Positions 44,013 to 52,952 of a DNA stretch of 64,000 nt are shown piece after piece. The DNA comes from Lichenibacterium minor. Its GTDB lineage: Bacteria; Pseudomonadota; Alphaproteobacteria; Rhizobiales; Beijerinckiaceae. Position 1 is the first letter of the stretch. Each line of letters opens with the position of its first letter. The notes under the pieces are model-generated. The model worked only from the letters and a program-made list of their open reading frames with translations, was not told the DNA's origin and did not search any database. Location: contig NZ_QYBB01000017.1 in NCBI RefSeq assembly GCF_004137685.1, positions 31,836 to 95,835 of the forward strand, written 5' to 3'. The position numbers were made by a program, and so were the translations under genes.

Positions 44013-45554
44013 TCAGCGCGTCGGGGCGAGGCTCCGCGCTGCGGCGGCCTTTTCGCCGAGGGCTGCGTCGAGCGCTTCCATTTCGGCCGGGGTGAGCCGC
44101 AGGCCGAGCTTGGTGCGGCGCCACGCGACGTCGGCGGCGGTGCGGGCCCATTCCCGTTCGACGAGGTGGTCGAGCTCGGCTTCCGTCAGCGTCGCGCCGA
44201 AGTCGCGGCCGAGGTCCGCCGCCGAGGCGGCATCGCCCAGGATGGCGCGCGCCGCCGTGCCGTAATGGCGCGCGAGGCGCCGCGCGTGGGCCGGCGCCAG
44301 GAAGGCCCAGCGGGCTCGGATCTCCGCCACCAGGGCTTCGAAGCCGTCGACCGGGAAATCGCCGCCGGGCAGCGGCTCGCGCCCCGTCCAGCCCGCGCCG
44401 AACCCGCCCGCCGCCGCCGGAAGGTGCGGCCCCATCAGCTCCAGCGCGTGTTCGGCGAGCTTGCGGTAGGTGGTCAGCTTGCCGCCGAAGACGCTGAGCA
44501 GCGGCGCCCGGCCCGCCCCCGCGTCGAGGTCGAGCACGTAGTCGCGCGTGGCCGCCTGGGCTTGGCCGTCGCCCTTGTCGTAGAGCGGGCGCACGCCCGA
44601 ATAGCTCCACACGACGTCGGCCTCGGTGACGGGCCGCGCGAAATATTCGCTGGCCGAGCGGCAGATGTAGGCGACCTCCTCGGGCGTCGCCCGGACGTCG
44701 GCGGGGTCGCCCTCGTAGTCGCGGTCGGTGGTGCCGATCAGGGTGAAGTCGGTCTCGTAGGGGATGGCGAAGAAGATGCGCCCGTCCGGGTTCTGGAAGA
44801 AGTAGCAGCGGTCGTGTTCGTAGAGCTTCCGCACCACGATGTGCGAGCCCTGCACGAGCCGCACCTTGGCGGCCGCGTTCTGCCCGAGCGTGTTGTTGAG
44901 CACCTGCCCCACCCAGGGGCCGGCGGCGTTGACCACGGCGCCGGCGCGCACCGTCCGGGTTTGGCGCGTGCCGCGGTCCTGCAGGGTGAGGGTCCAGCCG
45001 TCGGCGCCGCGCTCGGCCGCGACCGCCCGGGTGCGGGTGAGCACCGTGGCGCCGCGGTCGGCGGCATCGCGCGCGTTCAACGCCACGAGGCGCGAATCCT
45101 CGACCCAGCAGTCCGAATATTCGAATCCCATCGTGTAGGCGCCGCGCTTCAGCGGCAGGCCGGCCGGGTCGGCGCGGAGGTCCAGCGTCCGGGTCGGGGG
45201 GAGCCGCTTCCGGCCGCCGAGGTTGTCGTAGATCAGCAGGCCGAGGCGCAGCAGCCAGGCGGGGCGCAGGCCCTTCTGGTAGGGCAGCACGAAGCGGAGC
45301 GGCCAGATGATGTGGGGCGCGATGCCCCACAGCACTTCGCGCTCCATCAGGGCCTCGCGCACGAGCCGGAACTCGCGGTGTTCGAGGTAGCGCAGCCCGC
45401 CGTGGATCAGCTTGGTGGCGGCCGACGAGGTGCCCGAGGCGAGGTCGTCCTGCTCGCACAGCAGCACCCGGTGGCCCCGCCCGGACGCGTCGCGCGCGAT
45501 GCCGCAGCCGTTCACGCCCCCGCCGATCACGGCGAGATCATAGCTGGTGTCCAA
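44013..45554 (-). CDS. glpD: aerobic glycerol-3-phosphate dehydrogenase GlpD
   Basis: This 513-residue membrane-associated FAD enzyme oxidises sn-glycerol 3-phosphate to dihydroxyacetone phosphate and feeds quinone. Seen: GGGVNGCGIARDASGRG (11-27), SGTSSAATKLIHGGLRYLE, WVEDSRLVALNARDA, NAAGPWV, GTTDRDYEGDP and FGGKLTTYRKLAE, in family order and at full length. It diverges from a 2OG-oxygenase/DeoR-repressor pair; AACGAAAAT repeats in the intergenic region are candidate operators. No glpK or glpF is in the window. Confidence 0.96.
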   Translation of the reverse strand: MDTSYDLAVIGGGVNGCGIARDASGRGHRVLLCEQDDLASGTSSAATKLIHGGLRYLEHREFRLVREALMEREVLWGIAPHIIWPLRFVLPYQKGLRPAWLLRLGLLIYDNLGGRKRLPPTRTLDLRADPAGLPLKRGAYTMGFEYSDCWVEDSRLVALNARDAADRGATVLTRTRAVAAERGADGWTLTLQDRGTRQTRTVRAGAVVNAAGPWVGQVLNNTLGQNAAAKVRLVQGSHIVVRKLYEHDRCYFFQNPDGRIFFAIPYETDFTLIGTTDRDYEGDPADVRATPEEVAYICRSASEYFARPVTEADVVWSYSGVRPLYDKGDGQAQAATRDYVLDLDAGAGRAPLLSVFGGKLTTYRKLAEHALELMGPHLPAAAGGFGAGWTGREPLPGGDFPVDGFEALVAEIRARWAFLAPAHARRLARHYGTAARAILGDAASAADLGRDFGATLTEAELDHLVEREWARTAADVAWRRTKLGLRLTPAEMEALDAALGEKAAAARSLAPTR

Positions 45555-45601
45555 GGCCGTCCTCCCGGGTGCGGCGTGGTCCGCCTCTGGGAGGCGACGA
45601 T

Positions 45602-45656
45602 AAACGAAAATCGTTCACCGGCAAGCGATCAGGACGAACACCGAAACGAAAATGCG
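45602..45656. promoter_or_regulatory. candidate DeoR/GlpR operator between glpD and the 2OG gene
   Basis: In an AT-rich patch of an otherwise GC-rich gap, AAACGAAAATCG (45602-45613) is repeated 42 bases (four helical turns) away as AAACGAAAATGCG (45644-45656). GlpR-type DeoR repressors bind tandem TTCG/CGAA-rich sites, and such a repressor is encoded one gene away. Likely operator of glpD and perhaps of the divergent pair. Confidence 0.5.
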
Positions 45657-45750
45657 ACGGCGCGGTGTCGCGGGACCGCGCGATCGGCTAGGCTCCCCGC
45701 GGAACCGACAACGAACGCCGCGGGAATCGCGGCGAAGCCCGGGGGGAACC

Positions 45751-46386
45751 ATGGCGGTGCGGCTCAACCTCGCGGTCCGCGGCCTTTTCGCCACGCCCGT
45801 GGCGGCGCTGGAGGTGCCGGACGCCGGCCGCATCAATGCGGCGCTGTCGCGGGCCATCCTGGCCCGGCGCGACGCGCACCCGTCCGTCCAGGCGTCGAAC
45901 GCCGGCGGCTGGCATTCGGACCGCGACATCCTCGGCTGGGGCGGCGCGGAAGCCGCGGAGGTGATCGAACTCGCCAAGGGCGTGGCGGCGCAGCTCACGG
46001 CGGACCGCGCGGGCGCGCCGATCCGCCCGGCCTGGACGGTTTCGGCCTGGGCCAACGTCAACACGGCCGGCCATGCCAACGTGGCGCACTACCACGCCGG
46101 CGCGTTCTGGTCCGGGACCTATTACGTCGAGGACGGCGGCTGCGCGGCGGACCCGTCGCTCGGCGGGGAGTTCGAGATGCTCGACCCCCGCGGGCCCGGC
46201 CCCGGCATGTACGCGCCGGCGCTGAAGTTCACCGGCGACGGCGCGTCGGTGGGCGGGGCGGAAACGATCCGGCCGAAGCCGGGGCTGCTGATCCTGTTCC
46301 CGTCCTGGCTGATGCACCAGGTGCGGCCCTATCGCGGGGCGGGCACGCGCATCTCGGTGGCGTTCAACTTCAGCCTGCCGGCATGA
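45751..46386 (+). CDS. putative 2OG-Fe(II) oxygenase (TIGR02466-like)
   Basis: This 211-residue protein has the jelly-roll pattern of the TIGR02466 family, often found in marine and soil bacteria and cyanophages: LFATPVAALEV, SAWANVNTAGHANVAHYHAGAF (H113/H115 region as iron ligands), SGTYYVEDGG, GLLILFPSWLMHQVRPY (distal His) and RISVAFNFSL. It starts at the ATG at 45751 behind GGGGGGAA. It is coupled (ATGA) to a DeoR-type repressor gene and diverges from glpD. Substrate unknown. Confidence 0.82.
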   Translation: MAVRLNLAVRGLFATPVAALEVPDAGRINAALSRAILARRDAHPSVQASNAGGWHSDRDILGWGGAEAAEVIELAKGVAAQLTADRAGAPIRPAWTVSAWANVNTAGHANVAHYHAGAFWSGTYYVEDGGCAADPSLGGEFEMLDPRGPGPGMYAPALKFTGDGASVGGAETIRPKPGLLILFPSWLMHQVRPYRGAGTRISVAFNFSLPA

Positions 46387-47183
46387 GCCTCGCGGCCGCG
46401 AAGGCGCCGACCCGGCGCCAGGTCGAGATCGTCGACCTGCTGCGCGAGAAGGGCCGCGTGACGGTCGAGGACCTCGCGGGCCATTTCGCCGTCACGCCGC
46501 AGACCATCCGCCGCGACCTGAACGACCTGTCCGACGCCCAGATGGTGGTTCGGGTGCACGGCGGCGCCATGGTGGCGTCGGGGGTGGTCAACCTCGCCTA
46601 CGAGGCGCGCAAGCTCATCGCCGGGCCGCACAAGCGGCTCATCGGGGAAGCGGCGGCGCGGCTCGTGCCGGACCATTCCTCCGTGTTCCTCACCATCGGA
46701 ACCACCACCGAGGAGGTAGCGCGGGCGCTGGGCAACCACGTGGGCCTGCTCGTCATCACCAACAACCTGCAGGTCGCCGCCGAACTGTACCGGAACAGCG
46801 GGATGGAGGTGGTGATCACCGGCGGCAGCGTGCGCCACGGGGACGGCGGCATCGTGGGTGCGCAGTCGGAAGCCTTGATCGCGCAGTTCCGGGTCGACCT
46901 CGCCGTGATCGGCACGTCGGCGATCGACGCCGACGGCACCCTGCTCGACTTCGACATCCGCGAGGTGCAGGCGCAGCGCGCCATCATCGAGCACGCGCGG
47001 CGCGTGGTGCTGGTGGCGGATTCGAGCAAGTTCGCCCGCTCGGCCCCGGCCCGCGTGGCGCATCTCGACGACGTCGACATCCTGGTGACGGACCGCCTGC
47101 CCGCCGCCGCCGCGGAACTGTGCCGGGCGCACGGCGTGGAGGTGGTGGAAGCGGGCGGGCCGCTGGACGGCGAGGAGGGGTGA
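46383..47183 (+). CDS. DeoR-family transcriptional repressor (GlpR-like)
   Basis: This 266-residue regulator has an N-terminal winged helix (RRQVEIVDLLREKGRVTVEDLAGHF, then TPQTIRRDLNDL, ~11-57) followed by VVRVHGGAM, and a C-terminal ISOCOT sensor domain with TIGTTTEEVARAL, VITGGSVRHGDGGIVG, DLAVIGTSAIDADGTLLDFD and a VLVADSSKF motif. This fits GlpR, which senses glycerol 3-phosphate, and location next to glpD supports it, but DeoR members respond to various sugar phosphates, so the name is not assigned. The ATG overlaps the 2OG stop. Confidence 0.88.
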   Translation: MSLAAAKAPTRRQVEIVDLLREKGRVTVEDLAGHFAVTPQTIRRDLNDLSDAQMVVRVHGGAMVASGVVNLAYEARKLIAGPHKRLIGEAAARLVPDHSSVFLTIGTTTEEVARALGNHVGLLVITNNLQVAAELYRNSGMEVVITGGSVRHGDGGIVGAQSEALIAQFRVDLAVIGTSAIDADGTLLDFDIREVQAQRAIIEHARRVVLVADSSKFARSAPARVAHLDDVDILVTDRLPAAAAELCRAHGVEVVEAGGPLDGEEG

Positions 47184-47218
47184 GGGCGCGGGCGGGGTGG
47201 GACGCCAGCACCGCGCCC
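47184..47218. terminator. hairpin after the DeoR-type gene
   Basis: GGGCGCGG (47184-47191) pairs with CCGCGCCC (47211-47218) directly after the stop codon; followed by GCTTTC. Weak terminator candidate. Confidence 0.4.
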
Positions 47219-47257
47219 GCTTTCACGACCGCTCGGCCGGCCCGGCGATCTCCAACT

Positions 47258-47578
47258 TCAGCAGGCCGGCACGGCCCTGTAGCCGGCGAAGCGCCCCGCA
47301 CCGTCGTAGACGGGCTGGCGGACGAGCGGACAGCCCTCGTCGGCGTAGGGACCGTCGATGCCGTCCGGCCCGTAGCCCGGGTCCGCATAGCCCGGCCCCG
47401 CCAGGGCGCCCCCGACCAGCGCGCCCGCCGCCAGGCCCCCGAGCACACCCGCCGCCACCCCAGCCCCGTCGCCACCTCGCCGGCGCACCTGCGCGTCGGC
47501 GGGCGAGGCGGCCAGGGCGGCGGCCATGAGGGCGAGGGCGGCGGCCGAAGCGGTCGCGTTGCGGAACAGAATGGGCAT
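47258..47578 (-). CDS. small secreted glycine-rich protein
   Basis: This 106-residue protein starts at the ATG at 47578. A signal peptide ends at SPADA-Q (~residue 27). A glycine-zipper-like stretch follows (GVAAGVLGGLAAGALVGGAL), a helix that could insert in or pack on a membrane, then YGPDGIDGPYADEGCPLVRQ and a C-terminal VYDGAGRFAGYRAVPAC with two cysteines. Similar Gly-zipper envelope proteins are frequent in Hyphomicrobiales; no function is assigned. Confidence 0.65.
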   Translation of the reverse strand: MPILFRNATASAAALALMAAALAASPADAQVRRRGGDGAGVAAGVLGGLAAGALVGGALAGPGYADPGYGPDGIDGPYADEGCPLVRQPVYDGAGRFAGYRAVPAC

Positions 47579-47835
47579 GGGATCACCGTGTCGATGTTTC
47601 GGCATCAACGGTAGACGAGCCCGCCCTGTTCCATCATCTTCAGATGAAGCTTCGTCCATGCAGGACGGATACAGTCGAGAAACAAGCCGTCCAGAAGACT
47701 GAGCCACACATCGAGTCACATCGACGGCATCGCGGCGACGGTGCGGCGGCGAAGCTTGCCGATGCGCCGAAACGGAGCCATGCTGCCGGGATCGGGAGCT
47801 GCCGACGTGGCCCGAGGCTGGGGAAACAAGCGCGA

Positions 47836-48190
47836 TTGACCCAGGACCGTCACCGCGCTGTCCAGCACCGGTCCGCCGCGGCGGGCATCGAGGCCGTGAC
47901 GCTGAGCACGGACCGCAGCTTCCCGCGCCATGCTCACGATCACCTCGGCTTCGGGGTCGTCGCCTTCGGGGGTCATCGGTCCTGGAGCGGGTCCGGCACC
48001 GTCGAGGCGGCCGCGGGCGACTGCATCATGGTCAACCCGGGCGAGATCCACGATGGCATCGCGGTGGACGGCGGCACGCGGGGCTGGCCGCCCTCGCCCG
48101 GAGCGCCGGGCCCGGCGGCACCTTCTGCTACACGTTCTTCAAGGCCGTCGGCCGCAAGCCCGCGCGACCGACTACCGGTTGAGGACGTGA
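47836..48190 (+). pseudogene. decayed AraC-family regulator
   Basis: A TTG at 47836 opens an N-terminal AraC cupin domain: FPRHAHDHLGFGVVAFGGHR, SGSGTVEAAAGDCIMVNPGE, IHDG and GTRGW. After ~48090 the frame loses all similarity. About 40 bases later TFFKAVGRKP appears, then after a shift ATDYRLRT and a stop: this is the end of the second helix-turn-helix (FFKxxxGxxPxxYR) of an AraC protein. Some 150 codons in the middle are therefore deleted and the remnant is frameshifted. The 3' end overlaps a small convergent gene. Confidence 0.7.
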
Positions 48191-48429
48191 GCGACCTTGT
48201 CGTAGATGACGCGGCAGCGCGGGCTGAAGCTCTGCCGCCTGCCGGTCATGCAGGCCAGGCCGTGGTCCTCGGAGGTCCAAACGTCGGGGCAGATCTGCAT
48301 GGCTTCGCCCACGCAGGTCATGGCTTCCTGCTGCAGCGCGTCGGGGATGACGGCCTGCGGGGCCGCGACGCAGGGGGGCGCGGCGAACGATGCCGTGAAG
48401 GCGAGGAGGATGAGCAGGGGTCCGCGCAT
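48172..48429 (-). CDS. small secreted four-cysteine protein
   Basis: This 85-residue protein has a signal peptide (MRGPLLILLAFTASFAAPPC, cleaved about residue 22), then a mature part with four or five cysteines: MTCVGEAMQICPDVW, GLACMTGRRQSFSPRCRVIYD. The spacing resembles small periplasmic disulfide-bonded proteins common in Hyphomicrobiales. The start at 48429 lacks a clear ribosome site; an upstream in-frame start at 48465 is possible. Its 3' end overlaps the AraC remnant. Confidence 0.65.
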   Translation of the reverse strand: MRGPLLILLAFTASFAAPPCVAAPQAVIPDALQQEAMTCVGEAMQICPDVWTSEDHGLACMTGRRQSFSPRCRVIYDKVAHVLNR

Positions 48430-48657
48430 GGCGACAATGTGCAGGTTTCGACGTCGACCGTCCACCGCGACGTTTGATCACGGTAAGCGTCCATGGCGAA
48501 CGTTGCCGGGGCGCAACGCCCGGCCCTTCGCGGCCGCCTCCCGCGCCGGCCGACGGACGCCGGCGTCGAAACGCGAACCCGTGCACGGGCTCGGGTCGAA
48601 GCTTCGCTTCAACGACGGCCCGACAGGCTGTAGGGTCCGGCGCGGAGGCCGGCACCC

Positions 48658-50508
48658 ATGAAGAGCTCGATCGCGACCGTGTCGCTCAGCGGCGACCTGG
48701 AGGACAAGATCGCCGCCATCGCGCGCGCCGGCTTCGACGGCGTCGAGATCTTCGAGCAGGACTTCATCGCCTTCGACCATTCGCCGCGCGATGTCGGCCG
48801 CATGGTGCGGGACGCCGGCATGGAGGTGACGCTGTTCCAGCCGTTCCGCGACTTCGAGGGCCTGCCCGAGCCGTTCCGCGCCAAGGCCTTCGATCGTGCG
48901 GAGCGCAAGTTCGACGTGATGGCGGAGCTGGGCGCCGACCTCGTGCTGGTCTGCTCGGCCGTGTCGCCGCACGCGCTGGGGGGCGTCGACCGCTGCGCCG
49001 CCGACCTGCGGGAACTCGGCGAGCGCGCCGCCCGTCGCGGCCTGCGCGTCGGCTACGAGGCGCTCGCCTGGGGCCGCTTCGTCGCCGACCACCGCGACGC
49101 GTGGGAGATCGTGCGCCGCGCCGACCATCCCGCCGTCGGCATCATCCTCGACAGCTTCCACACCCTGTCGCGCGGCATCGACCCGGACAGCATCCGGTCG
49201 ATCCCGGCCGACAAGGTGTTCTTCGTGCAGCTCGCCGACGCGCCGAAGCTGCAGATGGACCTGTTGAGCTGGAGCCGTCACTACCGCAACATGCCGGGCC
49301 AGGGCGACCTCGCGGTCGGGGCCTTCGTGGAAGCCGTGCGGGCCACGGGCTACGACGGGTATCTCAGCCTCGAAGTCTTCAACGACCTGTTCCGCGCCGC
49401 TTCGGCCGACACGATCGCGGTGGACGGGCGCCGCTCGCTGATCGCCATCGGCGGGGGCGCCCCGCTGCCGCCCCGCCCGCGCTCGACGGGGGTCGAGTTC
49501 GTGGAATTCGCCGTCGACGCCGCCGCCGGGGCGCGGCTCGCCGAAACGCTCGGCGCGCTCGGCTTCAGCCCGGCGGGGCGCCACCGCACCAAGGACGTGG
49601 CGCTGTGGCGGCAGGACGGCGTGAACCTCCTCATCAACGCCGAAACCCAGGGCTTCGCCGCCGCCGCCTTCAACACCCACGGGCCGTCGGTCTGCGCGCT
49701 GTGCGTCCGCGTCGACGATGCCCGCGCGGTGTTCGACCGGGCCGGGGCGCTGCTCGCCACGCCGTTCCGCCAGGGCGTCGCGCCCGGCCAGCTCGACATC
49801 CCCGCGGTGCGGGGCGTGGGCGGGTCGCTGCTCTACTTCATCGACGCCGCCAGCGACCTCGGCCGCCTGTGGGAGATCGACTTCGAACCCGTCCTCGGCG
49901 ATGGCGCCGGTGCCGGCCTCACGGCCATCGACCATGTCGCGCAGTCGATGGACTACGACGAGATGCTGTCCTGGCTGCTGTTCTACTCGTCGATCCTCGA
50001 CCTCGCGAAGACGCCGGGGCAGGACATCGCGGACCCGGGCGGGCTCGTCCACAGCGTGGTGCTGGAGAACGCCGACCGCTCGCTCAGCCTCGTGCTCAAC
50101 GGCTCGCAGAGCAGCCGCACCGGCGCTGCGCGCTTCCTCACCGAAAGCTTCGGCTCGGGCGTGCAGCACGTGGCCTTCGCGTCGTCGGACATCTTCGCCA
50201 CCGCCGAGCGGGTGCGGGCCGCGGGGCTCGCCGTGCTGCCGGTGCCGGGCAACTATTACGACGACCTCGACGCCCGCTTCGTCCTCCAGGACGGGCTGCT
50301 CGAGCGCATGAGGGCGAACGGCGTGCTCTACGACCGCGACGCCGACGGGGGCGAGTTCTTCCAGCTCTTCACCCGCACCTTCGACGACCGCTTCTTCTTC
50401 GAGATCGTCGAGCGGCGCGGCTACACGGGCTTCGGCGCCCCCAACGCCGCGATCCGGCTCGCCGTGCAGAACCGCCTGTCGCGGCATCCCGCCGTGCCGC
50501 GGGGGTGA
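48658..50508 (+). CDS. quiC: 3-dehydroshikimate dehydratase, QuiC-type fusion
   Basis: This 616-residue protein has two parts. Residues ~1-270 are a sugar-phosphate isomerase-like TIM barrel (IAAIARAGFDGVEIFEQDF; YEALAWG; IILDSFHTLSRG; VFFVQLADAP) that converts 3-dehydroshikimate to protocatechuate. Residues ~285-616 are a vicinal-oxygen-chelate domain like 4-hydroxyphenylpyruvate dioxygenase (VEFVEFAVD; AIDHVAQSM; HVAFASSDIF; EFFQLFTRTF; FFFEIVERRGYTGFG). This fusion is the layout of QuiC1 in Pseudomonas. It leads quinate/shikimate into the protocatechuate path. pca genes are not in the window, but CoA-transferase, lyase and MFS carrier genes follow. Confidence 0.92.
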   Translation: MKSSIATVSLSGDLEDKIAAIARAGFDGVEIFEQDFIAFDHSPRDVGRMVRDAGMEVTLFQPFRDFEGLPEPFRAKAFDRAERKFDVMAELGADLVLVCSAVSPHALGGVDRCAADLRELGERAARRGLRVGYEALAWGRFVADHRDAWEIVRRADHPAVGIILDSFHTLSRGIDPDSIRSIPADKVFFVQLADAPKLQMDLLSWSRHYRNMPGQGDLAVGAFVEAVRATGYDGYLSLEVFNDLFRAASADTIAVDGRRSLIAIGGGAPLPPRPRSTGVEFVEFAVDAAAGARLAETLGALGFSPAGRHRTKDVALWRQDGVNLLINAETQGFAAAAFNTHGPSVCALCVRVDDARAVFDRAGALLATPFRQGVAPGQLDIPAVRGVGGSLLYFIDAASDLGRLWEIDFEPVLGDGAGAGLTAIDHVAQSMDYDEMLSWLLFYSSILDLAKTPGQDIADPGGLVHSVVLENADRSLSLVLNGSQSSRTGAARFLTESFGSGVQHVAFASSDIFATAERVRAAGLAVLPVPGNYYDDLDARFVLQDGLLERMRANGVLYDRDADGGEFFQLFTRTFDDRFFFEIVERRGYTGFGAPNAAIRLAVQNRLSRHPAVPRG

Positions 50509-50510
50509 CG

Positions 50511-50549
50511 GCGCCTTTAGCCGGGGCGGGCCGCCCGCCGAAAGGCGTT
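50511..50549. terminator. hairpin after quiC
   Basis: CGCCTTT (50512-50518) pairs with AAAGGCG (50541-50547) around a GC-rich inner segment, three bases after the stop, followed by TTC. Confidence 0.5.
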
Positions 50550-50616
50550 CCCGCGGCGCGCCCGCCGTCGTAAACGGCTCCCGACGCCGCACGGCGCGCG
50601 CCCCGGGAGGACCAGC

Positions 50617-51858
50617 ATGGACGATCGCCCCAACCCCGCCCCGCAGGGGGGAGGCCCCCTCGCCGGCCTGCGCGTCCTGGAACTCGGCCATTTCGTGGCG
50701 GCGCCCTTCTGCACGCGGCTGCTCGCCGACCTCGGCGCCGACGTCGTCAAGGTCGAGCCCCCGGGCGGCGACCCGGTGCGGCAGTGGGGCCAGCAGGTCG
50801 ACGGCGCCGCCCCGTGGTGGTCCATGCACGGGCGCAACAAGCGCTCCGTCACGCTGAACCTGAAGCACCCCAAGGCGAAGCGCATCGTGCTCGACCTCGC
50901 CCGCACCGCCGACGTGCTGGTCGAGAACTTCCGCCCCGGCCAGCTCGACAGGATGGGGCTCGGGGACGCCGCGCTGCGCGGCGACAACCCCGGGCTCGTC
51001 GTGGCCCACATTTCCGGCTTCGGCCTCGACGGGCCCTACCGCGACCGCGCCGCCTTCGGGGTCATCGGCGAAGCCGTCGGGGGGCTGCGCCACCTGTGCA
51101 ACCATCCGGCGGGCACGACCGACCTGCCGCCGGTGCGCATCGGCATCTCCATCGGTGATTCCCTCGCCGGCCTCTACGCGGCCTTCGGCATCATGGCGGC
51201 GCTGTGGCGGCGGGACGCCGCGAAGGCGGGCGACGGCAAGGCCCGCACGCTCGACGTGGCGCTGACCGATTCCGTGCTGTCGATGATGGAAGGCCTGCTG
51301 CCCGAATACGGCGTGCTGGGGACGTCGCGCGAGCCGGTCGGCTCCCGCATCCCCACGGCGGCGCCGACCAGCGCCTACCCGTGCCGGGACGGCAAGTGGA
51401 TCGTCGTGGCGGCGAATTCCCAGCCGCTGTGGGCCAAGCTGGCGGCGCTGATGGGCCGGCCGGAGCTCGCCGCGGACCCGCGCTTCGTCGACAACCCCGC
51501 CCGCCTGGCCAACGTCGAGGAGCTCGACCGGCTCATCGCCGGCTGGACCCGCACCCTCGACGCCGTCGAGGCCGACCGTGCGCTCGAACAGGCCGACATC
51601 CCGTCGACGCTGATCTATTCCGCCGCCGAGGTCGCCGCCGACCCGCAGTTCCGGCAGCGCGGCATGGTGCGCGAGGTCGAGGATCCGGCCTTCGCCCGGC
51701 CGGTGCTCCACGCCGGCGTGGTGCCGCTGGTGGTGGACGACCCGGGCACGATCCGCTGGCCCGGCCCGGCCGTGGGGGCGCATACCGCCGAGGTGCTGGG
51801 CGAGCTCGGCATCGGCCGCGACGACGTCGAAGCCCTGCGGGCCGAGGGGGTCCTGTGA
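50617..51858 (+). CDS. class III (CaiB/BaiF) CoA-transferase
   Basis: This 413-residue enzyme moves CoA between carboxylic acids through an aspartyl-CoA anhydride. Seen: LAGLRVLELGHFVAAPFCTR, GADVVKVEPPGGDP, RNKRSVTLNLK, DVLVENFRPG, and the catalytic Asp in RIGISIGDSLAGLYAAFG. Its stop overlaps the start of an HMG-CoA-lyase-like gene (TGATG). In known pathways this pairing activates and cleaves branched dicarboxylic acids such as itaconate/citramalate or 3-hydroxy-3-methylglutarate; which applies here is unknown. Confidence 0.92.
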   Translation: MDDRPNPAPQGGGPLAGLRVLELGHFVAAPFCTRLLADLGADVVKVEPPGGDPVRQWGQQVDGAAPWWSMHGRNKRSVTLNLKHPKAKRIVLDLARTADVLVENFRPGQLDRMGLGDAALRGDNPGLVVAHISGFGLDGPYRDRAAFGVIGEAVGGLRHLCNHPAGTTDLPPVRIGISIGDSLAGLYAAFGIMAALWRRDAAKAGDGKARTLDVALTDSVLSMMEGLLPEYGVLGTSREPVGSRIPTAAPTSAYPCRDGKWIVVAANSQPLWAKLAALMGRPELAADPRFVDNPARLANVEELDRLIAGWTRTLDAVEADRALEQADIPSTLIYSAAEVAADPQFRQRGMVREVEDPAFARPVLHAGVVPLVVDDPGTIRWPGPAVGAHTAEVLGELGIGRDDVEALRAEGVL

Positions 51859-52790
51859 TGGCGACGAACGCCGCCGTCGAGATCGTCGAGGTCGGCCCGC
51901 GCGACGGGCTGCAGGGCATCGGCCCCTTCGTGCCCACGGCCGCCAAGGTCGACATGGTGGAGCGGCTGCACGCCGCCGGCCTGAAGCGCATCGAGATCGG
52001 CTCCTTCGTCAGCGCTTCCGCGCTGCCGCAGATGCGCGACACGCCGGAACTGCTGCGCCACTGCGGGGACGCCCTGCCCGGCCTCGTGCCCCAGGTGCTG
52101 GTGCCGAGCCGGCGGCGCGCGTCGGACGCGCTGGCGGCCGGCGCCCGCTGCCTCGCCTGGGTGATCTCCGTGTCGGAGCCGCACAACCGCTCCAACGTGC
52201 GCCGCTCGCCCGACGAATCCGCCGCGGAATACGAGGCGCTCGCGGCGGAGCTGCCGCCCGGCACCTTCATGCGGCTGAACCTCGCCACCGCCTTCGACTG
52301 CCCCTTCGCGGGGCGGGTCGACGAAGCCGCCGTGCTGGCGATGCTCGACCGGCTGGTGCCGGCCCTGCCCGATGCCGAAGTGTGCCTCTGCGACACCACG
52401 GGCCGCGCCGACCCCGCCCATGTGGCGTCGCTGTTCCGCCGAGCGGTGGCGCGCCTGCCCGGCACCGCCTTCGCGTTCCACGCCCACGACACCTACGGGC
52501 TCGGCACCGCCAACGTCCACGCCGCCTACGAGGCGGGCGTCCGGGTGATGGACGCTTCGGTGGCCGGCCTCGGCGGCTGCCCCTTCGCGCCCGGCGCCAC
52601 GGGCAACGTGGCGACGGAGGACCTGGCCTGGATGTTCGCGCGCCGCGGCGTCGCCACGGGCATCGACATGGACCGGCTGGTGGCGGTGGCGCGCGACGCC
52701 GCCGCGCTGCCCGGCGCCACCGCGGGCGGCCGGGTGCGGGCCGCGCTGGCGGCGGCCGACCGGCTGTGCGGGACCGCGCCGACCGTGTAA
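51858..52790 (+). CDS. hydroxymethylglutaryl-CoA lyase-like enzyme
   Basis: This 310-residue TIM-barrel lyase of the DRE-TIM family has EVGPRDGLQG (metal and substrate residues), KRIEIGSFVSASALPQM, the CDTTGRADP strand, AFHAHDTYGLGTANV (metal HxH) and the active-site cysteine loop SVAGLGGCPFAPGATGN of HMG-CoA lyases. It cleaves 3-hydroxy-3-methylglutaryl-CoA or a close analogue such as citramalyl-CoA into acetyl-CoA and a keto acid. Coupled to the CoA-transferase upstream; a hairpin follows its stop. Confidence 0.92.
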   Translation: MATNAAVEIVEVGPRDGLQGIGPFVPTAAKVDMVERLHAAGLKRIEIGSFVSASALPQMRDTPELLRHCGDALPGLVPQVLVPSRRRASDALAAGARCLAWVISVSEPHNRSNVRRSPDESAAEYEALAAELPPGTFMRLNLATAFDCPFAGRVDEAAVLAMLDRLVPALPDAEVCLCDTTGRADPAHVASLFRRAVARLPGTAFAFHAHDTYGLGTANVHAAYEAGVRVMDASVAGLGGCPFAPGATGNVATEDLAWMFARRGVATGIDMDRLVAVARDAAALPGATAGGRVRAALAAADRLCGTAPTV

Positions 52791-52793
52791 GAG

Positions 52794-52818
52794 CGGCGGT
52801 CGACGATCCGGACCGCCG
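52794..52818. terminator. hairpin after the HMG-CoA lyase-like gene
   Basis: CGGCGGTC (52794-52801) pairs perfectly with GACCGCCG (52811-52818) around a nine-base loop, four bases after the TAA stop. No T-run. Confidence 0.55.
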
Positions 52819-52952
52819 GGGAGCGCGAACGCGCGCCGCCGCCCGTGCGGCGCAACGCGACGGAGATGCATCGGCGTTTCCGTCGCCCGGTATCGGCGAC
52901 GAAGCGGAACGCAGGCCCGGCGAACGGGCCGCGCTGGGGGAAGGACACCAGG

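Noticed and set aside
48478..51783. Open frame of about 1100 codons on the minus strand opposite quiC and the CoA-transferase
   Set aside because: It is the antisense frame of two well-supported genes; the product is a His/Asp/Arg-rich sequence without domains, typical of GC-rich antisense frames.
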